This document shows positions 37,496 to 46,782 of a stretch of DNA of 64,000 nucleotides, piece after piece. Within the stretch, counting starts at the first letter, position 1. Each line of letters opens with the position of its first letter. Location: positions 2,046,001 to 2,110,000 of the forward strand of contig NZ_CP021109.1 of the NCBI RefSeq assembly GCF_002119725.1, given 5' to 3'. The notes under the pieces were generated by a model. That model ran no database searches, was not told the origin of the DNA, and saw only the letters and a program-made list of their open reading frames with translations. This stretch comes from Bordetella genomosp. 9. Its GTDB lineage: Bacteria > Pseudomonadota > Gammaproteobacteria > Burkholderiales > Burkholderiaceae_B. Position numbers and translations under genes: made by a program.

Positions 37496-38749
37496 ATGGA
37501 CTCAAGCAGCGCTGCCGCGTCGGCCACCGACACCGATAGGTTCGAACAAGGGTCGGCGCATTGGCGCCGCAATCTCGCGGTGTGCGTCTTCGGCTCGTTC
37601 ACCACCATCGTGGCCATGACGCTGCTGCTGCCGTTTCTGCCGCTGTACGTGGAGCAGCTTGGCGTCACGGATCATGCCGCCATCGTGCAATGGTCCGGCG
37701 TGGCGTTCGGCGCGACGTTTTTCACCGCGGCATTGACCGCGCCGCTGTGGGGGCGCCTGGCGGACCGCTACGGCCGCAAGCTGATGCTGATTCGCGCGAG
37801 CCTGGGCATGGCCATCGCCATGTCGCTGATCGGCATGGCGACCAGCGTGTGGCAACTGGTCGGATTGCGGCTGCTTGCGGGCCTGCTGGGCGGATATGCG
37901 TCGGGTTCCATGGTGCTGGTCGCCACGCAGACGCCGAAAAGCCGCACCGGATGGGCGCTTGGCGTCATGTCTTCCGGCATCATGGCCGGCAATCTGGCCG
38001 GGCCGCTCATCGGCGGCGCCCTGCCGCCGCTGATCGGCATCCGCGTCACGTTCCTGGCCTGTGGCGCCTTGATCTTCATCGCTTTCCTCGTCACGGTGTT
38101 CCTGATCAAGGAAGAACGCCGTCCCCGCCCGTCCAAATCGGCCGACAAGCCGAAAACCGGCTGGGCGGCCGTGCCGGACAAAGGGCCGCTGATCGCGATG
38201 TTGGTCACGGGCGCGCTGCTGATGCTGGCCAATATGTCGATCGAACCCATCATCACCGTCTATGTGGCGCAGTTCGCCGAGCCGGGGAATGTCACGATGG
38301 TGTCCGGTCTGGTCATGTCGGCCACGGCCTTGGGCAGCATCCTGTCCGCCTCGCGTCTGGGCAAGCTCGCCGACCGGGTGGGCCACTGGAACGTCATCAT
38401 CGGCTGCCTCGCGGCCTGCGCCGTCTTGCTCATTCCGCAGGCCTTCGTCACCCAAAGCTGGCAGCTGGTCGCGCTGCGTTTCCTGATGGGGCTGTCCCTG
38501 GGCGGATTGTTGCCCTGCATCGCCAGTGTCATCCGCCACAACGTGCCCGAGCGCGTGGCGGGCGGGATGCTGGGCTATTCGACTTCCGCGCAGTATGTGG
38601 GGCAGGTCCTCGGGCCGCTGGCAGGCGGCTTCGCCGGCGGGCATTTCGGCATGCGCTCGGTGTTCCTGGGCACCTGTGTGCTGATGGCCCTTGGCGCCCT
38701 GTACAACCGTGTGGTGTACAGCCGCCGCGGCAAGCGCCCCGCCCGCTGA
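37496..38749 (+). CDS. MFS multidrug-type exporter (MdtG-like)
   Basis: Major facilitator with 12 predicted helices, 417 residues, MdtG/drug:H+ antiporter-1 like. After a polar N-terminus (about 30 residues) TM1 begins at AVCVFGSFTTIVAMTLLLPF; the loop 2-3 signature is GRLADRYGRKLML, repeated as GKLADRVGHWNVI in the second half, with a cytoplasmic loop KEERRPRPSKSADK between TM6 and TM7. ATG 37496 begins MDSSSAAAS; there is no strong ribosome binding site. The extra N-terminal residues possible upstream overlap a stretch of short repeats and are unlikely to be translated. Substrate unknown. Confidence 0.88.
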   Translation: MDSSSAAASATDTDRFEQGSAHWRRNLAVCVFGSFTTIVAMTLLLPFLPLYVEQLGVTDHAAIVQWSGVAFGATFFTAALTAPLWGRLADRYGRKLMLIRASLGMAIAMSLIGMATSVWQLVGLRLLAGLLGGYASGSMVLVATQTPKSRTGWALGVMSSGIMAGNLAGPLIGGALPPLIGIRVTFLACGALIFIAFLVTVFLIKEERRPRPSKSADKPKTGWAAVPDKGPLIAMLVTGALLMLANMSIEPIITVYVAQFAEPGNVTMVSGLVMSATALGSILSASRLGKLADRVGHWNVIIGCLAACAVLLIPQAFVTQSWQLVALRFLMGLSLGGLLPCIASVIRHNVPERVAGGMLGYSTSAQYVGQVLGPLAGGFAGGHFGMRSVFLGTCVLMALGALYNRVVYSRRGKRPAR

Positions 38750-38770
38750 ACGCGAGAACGCGCGCCGTTT

Positions 38771-40189
38771 TCAGTTCAAGGGTTTCAGCTCTCCGAGTAC
38801 CGTCGGAATCAGTTCGGATACTGTCGGGTGGATGTGGACGGCGCGGCGCAGCGTCTGGAAGGGCGCTTTGCTCGCCATCACATCGAGGATGCCGTGGATC
38901 GCCTCGTCGCCGCCGGTGCCCAGGATGGCCGCGCCCAGGATCGCCTGCGTCTGCGCATCGACGACGACTTTCATGAAGCCCTGCGTTTCACCTTTTTCGA
39001 CCGCCCGCCCCACGCGCGACATGGGGCGGACGCCGACCAGCGCCGGGCGGCCCGCCGCGCGCACGGCGGCCTCGGTCATGCCGACGCGTCCCAGCGGGGG
39101 GTCGATATACAGGGCGTAGCAGGGCAGGCGGTCGGTGACGCGCCGCGTCTCGCCATCGAGCAGGTTCGCCGCCACAATCTCGAAGTCGTTGTAGGAAGTA
39201 TGGGTAAAGGCGCCACGCCCGTTGCAATCGCCCAGTGCCCAGATGCCCGGCACGCTAGTGCGCAACGTGTCGTCCACCTTGATATAGCCGCGCTCGTCGG
39301 TTTCCACACCCGCGGCGTCCAGCCCAAGGTCGTCGGTGTTGGGACGGCGCCCAACTGCTATCAGCACGTGCGAACCGACGATGGGTCCGGGATCCCGGTC
39401 GCAGGAGACGTGCACCGACGCCCCTTCGGCATGCGGCGCGAGGCGGATGCACTCCGCGTTCAGGACCACCCGGATCCCTTCGTCTTCGAAGATGCGCAGG
39501 ATGGCTTCGGAGATGTCCGGATCTTCGCGGGAGATCAGCCGCGGCCCTTTTTCCACCACGGTGACATGGGCGCCGAAGCGGCGGTACATCTGCGCGAACT
39601 CCAGCCCGATATAGCTGCCGCCGATCACCACCAGATGCCGGGGGACTTCTTCCAGATCCAGCAAGGAGGTATTCGTGAGCAAGGGCACGTCCATTACGCC
39701 GGGCATGTCCGGAATGTGCGCACGCCCGCCCACGTTCAGGAATATCCGGTCGGCGGACAGGCGGTGACCATCGACATCGATTTCGTTCGGCGCGGCGAAA
39801 CGGGCATGGCCTTCCAGCACATGGCATCCGGGCATGCCGCGCAGCCATTTTTCGACATTGGCGCGGGCGCGCAGCACGACCTCGTCCTTGCGCGCCTTCA
39901 ACCGGCGGGCATCGATGCCGACGCTGCCTTGCAAGGCGACGCCGAAGTCCGCGGACCGGCGCGCCAGGTGCGCCGCATAGGCGCTGGCCACCAGGGTCTT
40001 GGTCGGCATGCAGCCCGTATTGACGCAGGTGCCGCCGAAGCGCTTGCGCTCGATGACGGCGACGCGCAACCCGGCCTGCGTCAGCCGTTCCGCCAACGGA
40101 GGGCCGGCCTGGCCCGCGCCGACCACGATGGCGTCGAAGTGCGTGGCGTCGTGCGAAGGCCGGGAGTCGTCGATTGAGCCGGTGATCAT
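38771..40189 (-). CDS. FAD-dependent pyridine nucleotide-disulfide oxidoreductase (class I, mercuric-reductase-like)
   Basis: Class I flavoprotein disulfide reductase, 472 residues. FAD-binding GAGQAGPPLAERL (about 24-36), redox-active disulfide in GGTCVNTGCMPTKT, NAD(P)-binding GGSYIGLEFAQMYRRFG, and the C-terminal dimerization domain with HIHPTVSELIPT supplying the catalytic His of the partner subunit. It lacks a heavy-metal-associated domain and the C-terminal Cys pair of MerA, so a mercury role is doubtful; RclA/YkgC-like or other quinone/disulfide reduction is as likely. The ATG has AAGGAGGT upstream, the strongest ribosome binding site in the window. Confidence 0.88.
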   Translation of the reverse strand: MITGSIDDSRPSHDATHFDAIVVGAGQAGPPLAERLTQAGLRVAVIERKRFGGTCVNTGCMPTKTLVASAYAAHLARRSADFGVALQGSVGIDARRLKARKDEVVLRARANVEKWLRGMPGCHVLEGHARFAAPNEIDVDGHRLSADRIFLNVGGRAHIPDMPGVMDVPLLTNTSLLDLEEVPRHLVVIGGSYIGLEFAQMYRRFGAHVTVVEKGPRLISREDPDISEAILRIFEDEGIRVVLNAECIRLAPHAEGASVHVSCDRDPGPIVGSHVLIAVGRRPNTDDLGLDAAGVETDERGYIKVDDTLRTSVPGIWALGDCNGRGAFTHTSYNDFEIVAANLLDGETRRVTDRLPCYALYIDPPLGRVGMTEAAVRAAGRPALVGVRPMSRVGRAVEKGETQGFMKVVVDAQTQAILGAAILGTGGDEAIHGILDVMASKAPFQTLRRAVHIHPTVSELIPTVLGELKPLN

Positions 40190-40326
40190 TGAGCACCTCC
40201 TTAAGCGGCCGCGCGTGCGCGACGGGCGCGCGACCGGATCGATTAGCGGGTGACTTCACTGTAAACGGTCGGGCAGCGTTGGCGAAGCGTTGAATTGCGT
40301 ACGAAAACGCGCGAGTGTATTCAAGC

Positions 40327-40350
40327 AAAACAATAATGAATTATTGTTTT
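40327..40350. promoter_or_regulatory. 24-bp palindrome, candidate operator
   Basis: AAAACAATAAT-ga-ATTATTGTTTT is a perfect inverted repeat (two 11-bp arms) in a short AT-rich patch 107 nt before the DUF2975 gene. Its right arm contains TTGTTT (40344-40349), which with TAAGAT (40367-40372, 17-bp spacer) makes a plausible promoter for the DUF2975-HTH pair. A repressor bound here would block the -35 box. The 2-nt loop argues against a transcript hairpin. Confidence 0.65.
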
Positions 40351-40456
40351 ACGATAAGTAGATCGTTAAGATTGCATGCAGGATCGCAGGCGCCCGAGGT
40401 GCACGAGCGCCGCCAGCCTGTTGTCCGCTCATCGATGTTTCAGTTGGAGGTTTCCC

Positions 40457-41050
40457 ATGCTTACTCCGAAGGCGACGCCGGCCATCCCCTCCAAGGCTGC
40501 CGACAAGCTTGCCGTACTCAGCCACCGCATGGCTGGGATCACGTTCACCTTCATGGTCGCGATGCTGGCCCTCAATGCCGCTGCCTGGTTCCAATACACC
40601 GCGTCGGTGCAGAACTCCGGCTGGAATTTCGGCTTATCGGTACGCCTATTGGATACCCTGAAAGTCACCGCCCGTGAACTGACTTGGTGGCAACTGCTTG
40701 GCGCCGTTCTGATTTCTAGCGTGCCGCTGCTCGCGCTGATCAACGGGCTGCGGCACCTTCGCGCCTTGTTTCGCGAGTATGCGATGGGAGCGTATTTTTC
40801 AAGTCAGGCCGCAGTTCATCTTGGCAAAACAGGCTGCGCGGTCGCCTGGTGGGTGTTGCTGGAGACCCTGTGCGAGCCCATTTTGAGCGTGTGGCTTACC
40901 CTGTTGCGCGGCACGGGGCAGCGCATCGTGTCGCTTTCCTTTGACAATTCCGACATCGTGGCGCTTTTTATTTCGGCCAGCATCGCTGTTATCGCGCGAA
41001 TTCTCGGCCGCGCCGCGGAGCTCTATGAAGAAAACCGCCAGTTCGTGTGA
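40457..41050 (+). CDS. DUF2975 membrane protein
   Basis: 197-residue protein with four predicted membrane helices (about 26-48, 78-97, 125-150 and 165-183), the DUF2975 layout; function unknown. Cytoplasmic side carries a basic N-terminus and the segment RHLRALFREYAMGAYFSSQ, a conserved-looking feature between helices 2 and 3. ATG 40457 has GGAGG seven bases upstream. It is immediately followed by a small Cro/CI-type regulator gene, an arrangement I recall also for yoaS-yozG of Bacillus. The gene is visibly less GC-rich than its neighbours, a hint of transfer. Confidence 0.85.
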   Translation: MLTPKATPAIPSKAADKLAVLSHRMAGITFTFMVAMLALNAAAWFQYTASVQNSGWNFGLSVRLLDTLKVTARELTWWQLLGAVLISSVPLLALINGLRHLRALFREYAMGAYFSSQAAVHLGKTGCAVAWWVLLETLCEPILSVWLTLLRGTGQRIVSLSFDNSDIVALFISASIAVIARILGRAAELYEENRQFV

Positions 41051-41055
41051 TCCCC

Positions 41056-41262
41056 ATGCCCATCATCGTCAAGCTCGACGTCATGCTCAGCATGCGCAAA
41101 ATGAAGTCGAAGGATCTTGCCGCCGCGGTCGGCATCACGGAACAAAACCTGTCTCTGCTGAAATCGGGCAAGGTCAAGGGCGTCCGATTCGACACGCTGG
41201 AAGCGATTTGCCGGGAGCTGGGTTGCCAGCCGGGGGATCTGTTGGGATACCAGCCGAAATAG
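41056..41262 (+). CDS. Small Cro/CI-type helix-turn-helix regulator (YozG-like)
   Basis: 68-residue DNA-binding protein consisting of little more than one HTH: KDLAAAVGITEQNLSLLKSG (about 19-38), then FDTLEAICRELGCQPGDLL, the YozG-type ending. ATG 41056 gives MPIIVKLDVML, the usual N-terminus for this family; GTG 41047, whose last two bases are shared with the DUF2975 TGA, would add three residues and give tight coupling. It probably regulates its own pair through the upstream palindrome, and the membrane protein may modulate it, as membrane-sequestered repressors do; this is inference. Confidence 0.85.
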   Translation: MPIIVKLDVMLSMRKMKSKDLAAAVGITEQNLSLLKSGKVKGVRFDTLEAICRELGCQPGDLLGYQPK

Positions 41263-41363
41263 CGCCGGGCGTCGCCGCCGATTCCGACGGCCTACAAGCC
41301 GTAGCAGAAGGGGCGAGGGCGAATAGGCGGTAAACGAAAGGCGCACAAAATGAAAGGCCGCAC

Positions 41364-41385
41364 AAAAAGGCCCCGAATCGGGACC
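41364..41385 (-). terminator. Terminator of the queE-queD transcript
   Basis: On the minus strand GGTCCCG-att-CGGGGCC (one G-T pair) is followed by TTTTTGTG, directly after the queD stop at 41389. A normal intrinsic terminator. Confidence 0.75.
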
Positions 41386-41388
41386 GGT

Positions 41389-41832
41389 TCAGCCGTCGCA
41401 GTCGGCCCAGCAGTTCGGGGTTTCATATAGCCGCACCCGGGCCAGCCGCAGGTCGCGGCCGTAGTGGCGCAGATACTGCGGCTGCAGAATCTCGAAGGCG
41501 ATGCGCGCCAGGTTCTCCACGGTGGGGATGCGGTCGATCACCACGGTTTTGTGGCCGGGCAGGCTTTCCAGGAAGCCGCGCACGGCGGTGTCGCCGGCGT
41601 AGACGAGGAAAGCATGGTCCCAGGCATCGACCACGTGCGCTTTGGCGATGGCCTTGATGTCGGAAAAGTCCATCACCATGCCATTGTCGGAAGCGCCGGG
41701 GGCGTCGACGACATCGCCTGCCAGCGTGATTTCAAGTACGTAGCGATGCCCGTGCAGATTGCGGCACTGGCTGCGATGGTCGGGAATGCGGTGACCGGCG
41801 TCGAACTCGAGCCGGCGCGTGACGGAGATCAT
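41389..41832 (-). CDS. queD: 6-carboxy-5,6,7,8-tetrahydropterin synthase (QueD)
   Basis: Second step of queuosine/7-deazaguanine synthesis, converting dihydroneopterin triphosphate to 6-carboxytetrahydropterin, the substrate of QueE. 147 residues. Zinc ligands are in FDAGHR and NLHGHRY, the catalytic Cys in SQCRNLHGH and the catalytic His/Glu in WDHAFLV and YETPNCW. It lies 28 nt after queE and ends at a terminator. QueC and QueF are not in the window. Confidence 0.95.
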   Translation of the reverse strand: MISVTRRLEFDAGHRIPDHRSQCRNLHGHRYVLEITLAGDVVDAPGASDNGMVMDFSDIKAIAKAHVVDAWDHAFLVYAGDTAVRGFLESLPGHKTVVIDRIPTVENLARIAFEILQPQYLRHYGRDLRLARVRLYETPNCWADCDG

Positions 41833-41860
41833 GCCCGGTTCTCCGCCAGGGTAAGGCTAG

Positions 41861-42493
41861 TCATGGAATGCCTATGTATTTGTGGGTTTGCAGGCTGAGC
41901 CGCCATTGCGGATGCTGCATGCAATAGTTCACTGCTTCGCGCGTGTTGGCCAGCCGAGCCGGGCCGTCCATGGGTTGCAGGAAGAAGTGATCGAACTTCA
42001 GATCGGCAAAGGCCTCGGGCCGCGCGTCGGCCTGCGGGTAGACCAGCTTCAGCTCGTTCCCGGCGCGCAGGACGACCGGCGCCTTGCCTTTCGGGCTGAC
42101 GCAAATCCAATCAATGCCCTCGGGCGGCTCCAGCGTGCCGTTGGTTTCGATGGCGATCTGGAAGCCGCGTGCATGCACGGCGTCGATGAGCGCCCGGTCC
42201 AGCTGCAGCAGCGGTTCGCCACCGGTGAAGACGACGTAGCGGCCTTCGGTTTCCGGTCCCCATTCGGCCACCAACGCATCGGCCAGGGATTCGGCGCTGG
42301 CAAACTTGCCGCCGCCCGGGCCGTCGGTGCCGACGAAATCGGTATCGCAGAAAGTACAGGCAGCGGTGGCGCGGTCGCTTTCGCGGCCCGACCACAGGTT
42401 GCAGCCGGCCAACCGGCAGAACACCGCGGCGCGCCCCGCCTGCGCCCCTTCACCCTGCAGGGTCTTGAAGATTTCCTTCGCGGCGTAGGTCAT
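41861..42493 (-). CDS. queE: 7-carboxy-7-deazaguanine synthase (QueE, radical SAM)
   Basis: Radical SAM enzyme that contracts 6-carboxytetrahydropterin to 7-carboxy-7-deazaguanine. 210 residues from ATG 42493, which begins MTYAAKEIFKTLQGEGAQAG, the family N-terminus; ATG 42520 would add nine residues. The iron-sulfur cysteines are C-x14-C-x2-C (CRLAGCNLWSGRESD region followed by CTFC), the long-spaced variant common in proteobacterial QueE. FTGGEPLLQ is the SAM-binding GGE motif. It is paired with queD. Confidence 0.94.
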   Translation of the reverse strand: MTYAAKEIFKTLQGEGAQAGRAAVFCRLAGCNLWSGRESDRATAACTFCDTDFVGTDGPGGGKFASAESLADALVAEWGPETEGRYVVFTGGEPLLQLDRALIDAVHARGFQIAIETNGTLEPPEGIDWICVSPKGKAPVVLRAGNELKLVYPQADARPEAFADLKFDHFFLQPMDGPARLANTREAVNYCMQHPQWRLSLQTHKYIGIP

Positions 42494-42818
42494 GAAAACA
42501 GCGGGTATCCAAAACGCCATATTTTACCAAGCGGAAAGGAACCCATCCCCCACAACCCGTAGGGCTACCCCCCGCGCCGCGCCGCGACTCCCCAGCGCGC
42601 CCCTTGAGGGGGAAGCGCGCCAGCGCTTCGCGGGGTGGCCCCGCAAGGCCCCCCGATCCCCAGACACGCCCCGTCCCCAAGAAAGCTCGCAGCGCTCAAC
42701 CCCCACAACGCCCCAAAAAAACCACATCCGACCGGGGCGCCGCGGATCCGGCTTCGCCGGTCCGCAAGGCGCGCCCCCTTGAGGGGGAAGCGCGCCAGCG
42801 CTTCGGGGGTGGTCCTCC
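42494..42818. repeat. Non-coding gap with two copies of the composite palindromic repeat
   Basis: Copy A (about 42599-42640) and copy B (about 42731-42812) carry CCCCTTGAGGGG then AAGCGC-gcca-GCGCTT and a G-run, matching the 59-bp units at 8980-9156. Copy B is preceded by GGATCCGGC-ttc-GCCGGTCC, the same lead module as at 8961. Copy B begins just after the NCS2 permease stop (42819, minus strand), the same position relative to the upstream gene as at treY. Between A and B I see no gene. Confidence 0.8.
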
Positions 42819-44111
42819 TCACCCCGCAAAGAAAGCGAACCGGATCACGAACAGCGCCGCCACCAGCCACGTCGCCGCATGGATTTCCCGCACCTTGCCC
42901 GTCAGCGTCTTCAACACGACATAGCTGATGAAGCCGAAGGCCAGGCCGTTGGCGACCGAGTAGGTGAATGGCATGACCAGGGCGGTGAGGGCGGCGGGCG
43001 TCGCTTCGGCCACGTCGTTCCAGTCAACCTCGATGAGCTCGCGCATCATCAGGCCGGCGACGTAGAGCAGGGCGGGCGCGGTGGCGTAGGCGGGCACCGA
43101 GCCCGCCAGCGGCGAGATGAAAAGCGCTGCCAGGAAGAGCAGACCCACGATCACGGCCGTCAATCCGGTGCGGCCGCCAGCCTGCACGCCCGAAGCGCTC
43201 TCGACATAGGCGGTGGTGCTGCTGGTCCCCAGCGCCGAACCGGCCACAATGGCCGCGCTGTCGGCAAACAGCGCCCGACCGAGGCGGTTCGGCTTGTTCT
43301 CCGGAATCAGGCCGGCGCGTTTGGCCACGCCGATCAGCGTACCCGTGGCATCGAAGACCTCCACCAGCACGAAAACCAGGATCACGTGGAAAAATCCGCT
43401 ATGCAGCGCCCCGGCGATATCGAGCTGCAGGAACGTGGGCGCCAGGCTGGGCGGCGTCGAGACCAGTCCATGAAAGCCGTTGTAGCCGAGCACCATGGAC
43501 AGCGCGGTCACCACCAGGATGCCGATCAGGATGGCGCCGCGAACGCGCAGCGCATCCAGCGCCGCGATGATGAAGAAACCCAGCACGGCGAACAGCGGCC
43601 CGTGCGTGCGCAGGTCGCCCAGGCTCACCTTGGTGGCGGGATTGGCCACCACGATGCCGGCGTTCGACAGCGCGATGATCGCCAGGAACAAGCCAATGCC
43701 CGCCGCAATCGCGCTGCGCAGCGATTGCGGGATGCCGCGGATCAGCCAGCTGCGGACACCGGTGACGGTCAGGATCAGGAAGATCACGCCGGAGATGAAA
43801 ACGGCGCCCAGCGCCTGCTCCCAGGTGTATCCCATGGCTTTGACCACCGTGAACGCGAAGAAGGCGTTCAGCCCCATGCCGGGCGCCATGCCGATGGGCC
43901 AGTTGGCCAGCAGGCCCATCACCAGAGAACCCAAGGCCGCGGCCAGGCAGGTGGCGACGAAGACCGCGTCGCGGTCCATGCCGGTCGTCGACAGAATGTC
44001 CGGGTTCACAAAAATGATGTAGGACATCGTCAGGAAAGTGGTGAGCCCGGCGACGACTTCGGTGCGCGCCGTCGTTCCGTGTTCCGTCAATCGAAAAAAT
44101 CGTTCCAGCAT
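42819..44111 (-). CDS. NCS2-family purine permease (AzgA-like)
   Basis: Inner membrane purine/H+ symporter of the AzgA/hypoxanthine-guanine-adenine subgroup, 430 residues, 12-14 hydrophobic segments. Signatures: [21 protein letters not shown] at the start, [20 protein letters not shown], and [20 protein letters not shown] in the centre, which holds the substrate-binding residues. I chose ATG 44111 ([14 protein letters not shown]) because GGAG lies six bases upstream; an ATG at 44135 has no good site. It is divergent from tsaD with only 89 nt between the two starts. Confidence 0.9.
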   Translation of the reverse strand: MLERFFRLTEHGTTARTEVVAGLTTFLTMSYIIFVNPDILSTTGMDRDAVFVATCLAAALGSLVMGLLANWPIGMAPGMGLNAFFAFTVVKAMGYTWEQALGAVFISGVIFLILTVTGVRSWLIRGIPQSLRSAIAAGIGLFLAIIALSNAGIVVANPATKVSLGDLRTHGPLFAVLGFFIIAALDALRVRGAILIGILVVTALSMVLGYNGFHGLVSTPPSLAPTFLQLDIAGALHSGFFHVILVFVLVEVFDATGTLIGVAKRAGLIPENKPNRLGRALFADSAAIVAGSALGTSSTTAYVESASGVQAGGRTGLTAVIVGLLFLAALFISPLAGSVPAYATAPALLYVAGLMMRELIEVDWNDVAEATPAALTALVMPFTYSVANGLAFGFISYVVLKTLTGKVREIHAATWLVAALFVIRFAFFAG

Positions 44112-44200
44112 TCGCTTCTCCAGGGCGTTGCCCATCGTCCCGCGGGCGTTATCGGCCAAGGCGCGAAAATAGCATGTCCCGTGCATGTAAACTCGCCGCC

Positions 44201-45232
44201 ATGATCATTCTCGGCTTTGAAAGTTCCTGCGACGAAACCGGCGTGGCCGTGGTCTGTACCGAGCGCGGCCTGCTGGCGCACGCGCTCCACAGCCAGATCG
44301 CCATGCATGAGGAGTACGGCGGCGTCGTGCCGGAGCTGGCTTCGCGCGACCACGTGCGCCGCGTGGTGCCGTTGACGCGCCAGGTCCTGGCCGATGCCGG
44401 CCTGTCCGTCTCGGATGTCGACGCGGTGGCCTATACCGCAGGCCCGGGCCTGGCCGGCGCGTTGCTGGTGGGCGCCAGCGTGGCGCAGGCCTTCGCCTGG
44501 GCCCGCGATCTCCCGGCAATCGCCATTCACCATCTGGAAGGGCACCTGCTGTCGCCGATGCTGGCCGATCCCCGGCCGGAATTCCCCTTCGTCGCCTTGC
44601 TCGTATCGGGCGGTCACACCCAGCTGATGCGGGTCGATGGGGTGGGGCGCTACACCTTGCTTGGCGAAACGCTGGACGACGCGGCCGGGGAGGCCTTCGA
44701 CAAATCGGCCAAGCTGATGGGCCTGGGCTATCCGGGCGGACCGGCGCTGTCCCGCCTGGCGGAAAAGGGCGACGCCACGCGCTTCGACCTGCCTCGGCCC
44801 ATCCTGCACAGCGGCGACCTCGATTTCAGTTTCAGCGGCCTGAAGACGGCCGTGCTGACCCGGATGAAAGCAATGGAAAGCGGCGGCGGGGCGGCGGGTC
44901 CCAACGCCCTGGCCGACCTGGCGGCGGCCACGCAGGCCGCCATCGTCGATGTGCTGGCCGCCAAGGCGACCCGCGCGCTGAAGGAAACCGGCTTGCGGCG
45001 ATTGGTGGTGGCGGGCGGGGTCGGCGCCAACAAGGCCTTGCGCGAGCGCCTGGCCGCGACGCTGCCGCGCATGAAGGCAACCGCGTTCTTTCCGCCGCTG
45101 TCGCTGTGCACCGATAACGGCGCCATGATCGCCTTTGCGGCGGCCGAGCGCGTCAAGGCAGGCTTGGCGGTGCTGGACCGCGGCGATCACGCCTTCACCG
45201 TCCGTCCCCGGTGGGATCTGGCCGAAATCTAG
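44201..45232 (+). CDS. tsaD: tRNA N6-threonylcarbamoyladenosine synthesis protein TsaD
   Basis: Transfers the threonylcarbamoyl group to A37 of ANN-decoding tRNAs, with TsaB, TsaE and TsaC. 343 residues. ASKHA fold with [11 protein letters not shown] at the N-terminus, iron ligands in HHLEGH (His111 and His115), VSGGHTQLM, and the C-terminal [13 protein letters not shown] and [12 protein letters not shown] 44201 is the family start. The gene ends at a terminator and is convergent with plsY. Confidence 0.97.
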   Translation: MIILGFESSCDETGVAVVCTERGLLAHALHSQIAMHEEYGGVVPELASRDHVRRVVPLTRQVLADAGLSVSDVDAVAYTAGPGLAGALLVGASVAQAFAWARDLPAIAIHHLEGHLLSPMLADPRPEFPFVALLVSGGHTQLMRVDGVGRYTLLGETLDDAAGEAFDKSAKLMGLGYPGGPALSRLAEKGDATRFDLPRPILHSGDLDFSFSGLKTAVLTRMKAMESGGGAAGPNALADLAAATQAAIVDVLAAKATRALKETGLRRLVVAGGVGANKALRERLAATLPRMKATAFFPPLSLCTDNGAMIAFAAAERVKAGLAVLDRGDHAFTVRPRWDLAEI

Positions 45233-45247
45233 CGCCGTGAACCCGCG

Positions 45248-45278
45248 GGCCTGCTTCAAAAAAGCTTCAGGCCTTTTT
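45248..45278 (+). terminator. Terminator after tsaD, overlapping the plsY stop
   Basis: GGCCTG and CAGGCC pair around a 14-nt A-rich loop and are followed by TTTTTCTTTT. The right arm covers the plsY stop codon (45267-45269) on the opposite strand. Confidence 0.6.
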
Positions 45279-45914
45279 CTTTTCGCCGATGCGCGATTCC
45301 GTGCCCTTGAGCAGACGCGAGATATTCGCGCGGTGGCGCAGGATCAGCAGCACGCTGATCAGGGTAATGGCGGCAAGCAGGGGGATTTCCGTGTACCAGG
45401 CGATATTGCCGCCGAACAGGTAGTACAGCGGCGCGAATACGGCGGCAACCAGCGCCGCAAGCGAGGAATACCGGAAAAACACCGCGATGATGATCCACGT
45501 GGCAACCGTGGCAAGCGCCAGCCACGGCGACACGGCGAAAAGAATGCCGAGGGCGGTGGCGACGCCTTTGCCGCCGCGGAATTTCAAGAACACCGGGAAA
45601 AGATGCCCGAGGAAAACCGCGATGGCCGACAGCGCCATGACGTTCCAGGTCATGCCGACGGGACTGCTCAACGTCTTGACGAGCCATAGCGCGAACCAGC
45701 CCTTGGCCGCGTCGCCCAGCAGCGTCAGGGCGGCGGCGGCCTTGCTGCCTGAGCGCAACACATTGGTCGCCCCGGGATTTCCCGACCCATACGTGCGCGG
45801 ATCCTGCAGCCCCATGACGCGGCTGACCACTACCGCGAACGGCACCGAGCCGATCAGATAGGACAGCACGACCAGCCCGATATTGAAGGCGACGGGGTGG
45901 GAAATCTGCAGCAT
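45267..45914 (-). CDS. plsY: Acyl-phosphate:glycerol-3-phosphate acyltransferase (PlsY)
   Basis: Inner membrane enzyme for the first acylation step of phospholipid synthesis, using acyl phosphate from PlsX. 215 residues with about five helices. The three conserved motifs are visible: [14 protein letters not shown] with [12 protein letters not shown] (motif 1/2), [19 protein letters not shown] (motif 2/3) and the C-terminal [17 protein letters not shown] 45914 has AAGG upstream; the frame above it is unrelated. Confidence 0.96.
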   Translation of the reverse strand: MLQISHPVAFNIGLVVLSYLIGSVPFAVVVSRVMGLQDPRTYGSGNPGATNVLRSGSKAAAALTLLGDAAKGWFALWLVKTLSSPVGMTWNVMALSAIAVFLGHLFPVFLKFRGGKGVATALGILFAVSPWLALATVATWIIIAVFFRYSSLAALVAAVFAPLYYLFGGNIAWYTEIPLLAAITLISVLLILRHRANISRLLKGTESRIGEKKKA

Positions 45915-46020
45915 CGAGGCCTTTCCACAAAATGAGTAGCCGCGGATTCTACCGTGACCGGTGCGCCCGTACAGTACAATTCGACGCACCCCGCGGCCGT
46001 AATTTTCTTTTCGACGCAGA

Positions 46021-46782
46021 ATGCGGATTCTGGTTTCCAACGATGATGGTTATTCGGCGCCCGGGCTGCAAGCCCTGGTGGACGCCTTGCGTGGACTCGG
46101 CGAGCTCACCGTGGTCGCGCCGGAGGTCAACCACAGTGGCGCCTCCAACTCGTTGACGCTGAGCCGTCCGCTATCCGTGCGCGAGTCCGCCAACGGTTTC
46201 TACTACGTGAACGGAACGCCGTCCGACTGCGTGCACATCGCCTTGACGGGCGGCCTGGTCGAAGCGCGTCCGGATCTGGTGGTATCCGGCATCAACAACG
46301 GCGCCAACATGGGCGACGATACGCTGTATTCCGGCACCGTCGCCGCCGCCATCGAGGGCTATCTTTTCGGCATCCCGGCCATCGCGTTCTCGCTGCATGA
46401 CAAAGGCTGGGCGCACCTTGATGCCGCGGCCGCCATGGCGCGCCGCGTCGTCGAACACCAGATCGCGCATCCCCTGCCGGCGCCGGTGCTGTTGAACGTG
46501 AATTTCCCCAACCGGCCGCTGCACGCGATGCAAGGCATGCGCGTGACGCGCCTGGGCAAGCGACATCCTTCCGAGCCGGTCGTTCGCACGACGACGCCGT
46601 ATGGCGACACGGTCTATTGGATCGGGCCGGCGGGACTGGCGGCCGACGCCGGGCCGGATACGGACTTTCACGCCGTGGCTGAAGGCGCGGTATCGATTAC
46701 GCCGTTGCGATTGGATCTGACGCACCAGGGCCGGCTGGCCGAGGTGCGGTCATGGGCGGAGCCTCTATGCGCAAACGGGTAG
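46021..46782 (+). CDS. surE: 5'/3'-nucleotidase SurE
   Basis: Stationary-phase survival nucleotidase, 253 residues. Metal-binding [15 protein letters not shown] with Asp8 and Asp9, then [16 protein letters not shown] and [23 protein letters not shown]. First gene of a run surE-pcm-nlpD-like-exonuclease, a widely conserved order; it overlaps pcm by about 16 nt. Confidence 0.97.
   Translation: MRILVSNDDGYSAPGLQALVDALRGLGELTVVAPEVNHSGASNSLTLSRPLSVRESANGFYYVNGTPSDCVHIALTGGLVEARPDLVVSGINNGANMGDDTLYSGTVAAAIEGYLFGIPAIAFSLHDKGWAHLDAAAAMARRVVEHQIAHPLPAPVLLNVNFPNRPLHAMQGMRVTRLGKRHPSEPVVRTTTPYGDTVYWIGPAGLAADAGPDTDFHAVAEGAVSITPLRLDLTHQGRLAEVRSWAEPLCANG

Noticed and set aside
38771..40189. Mercuric reductase MerA
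   Set aside because: No heavy-metal domain, no C-terminal Cys pair and no mer genes nearby; kept as a generic class I disulfide reductase.
40327..40350. Intrinsic terminator
   Set aside because: The arms are AT-only with a 2-nt loop, there is no gene ending nearby on the plus strand, and the site lies upstream of both divergent genes; an operator fits better.
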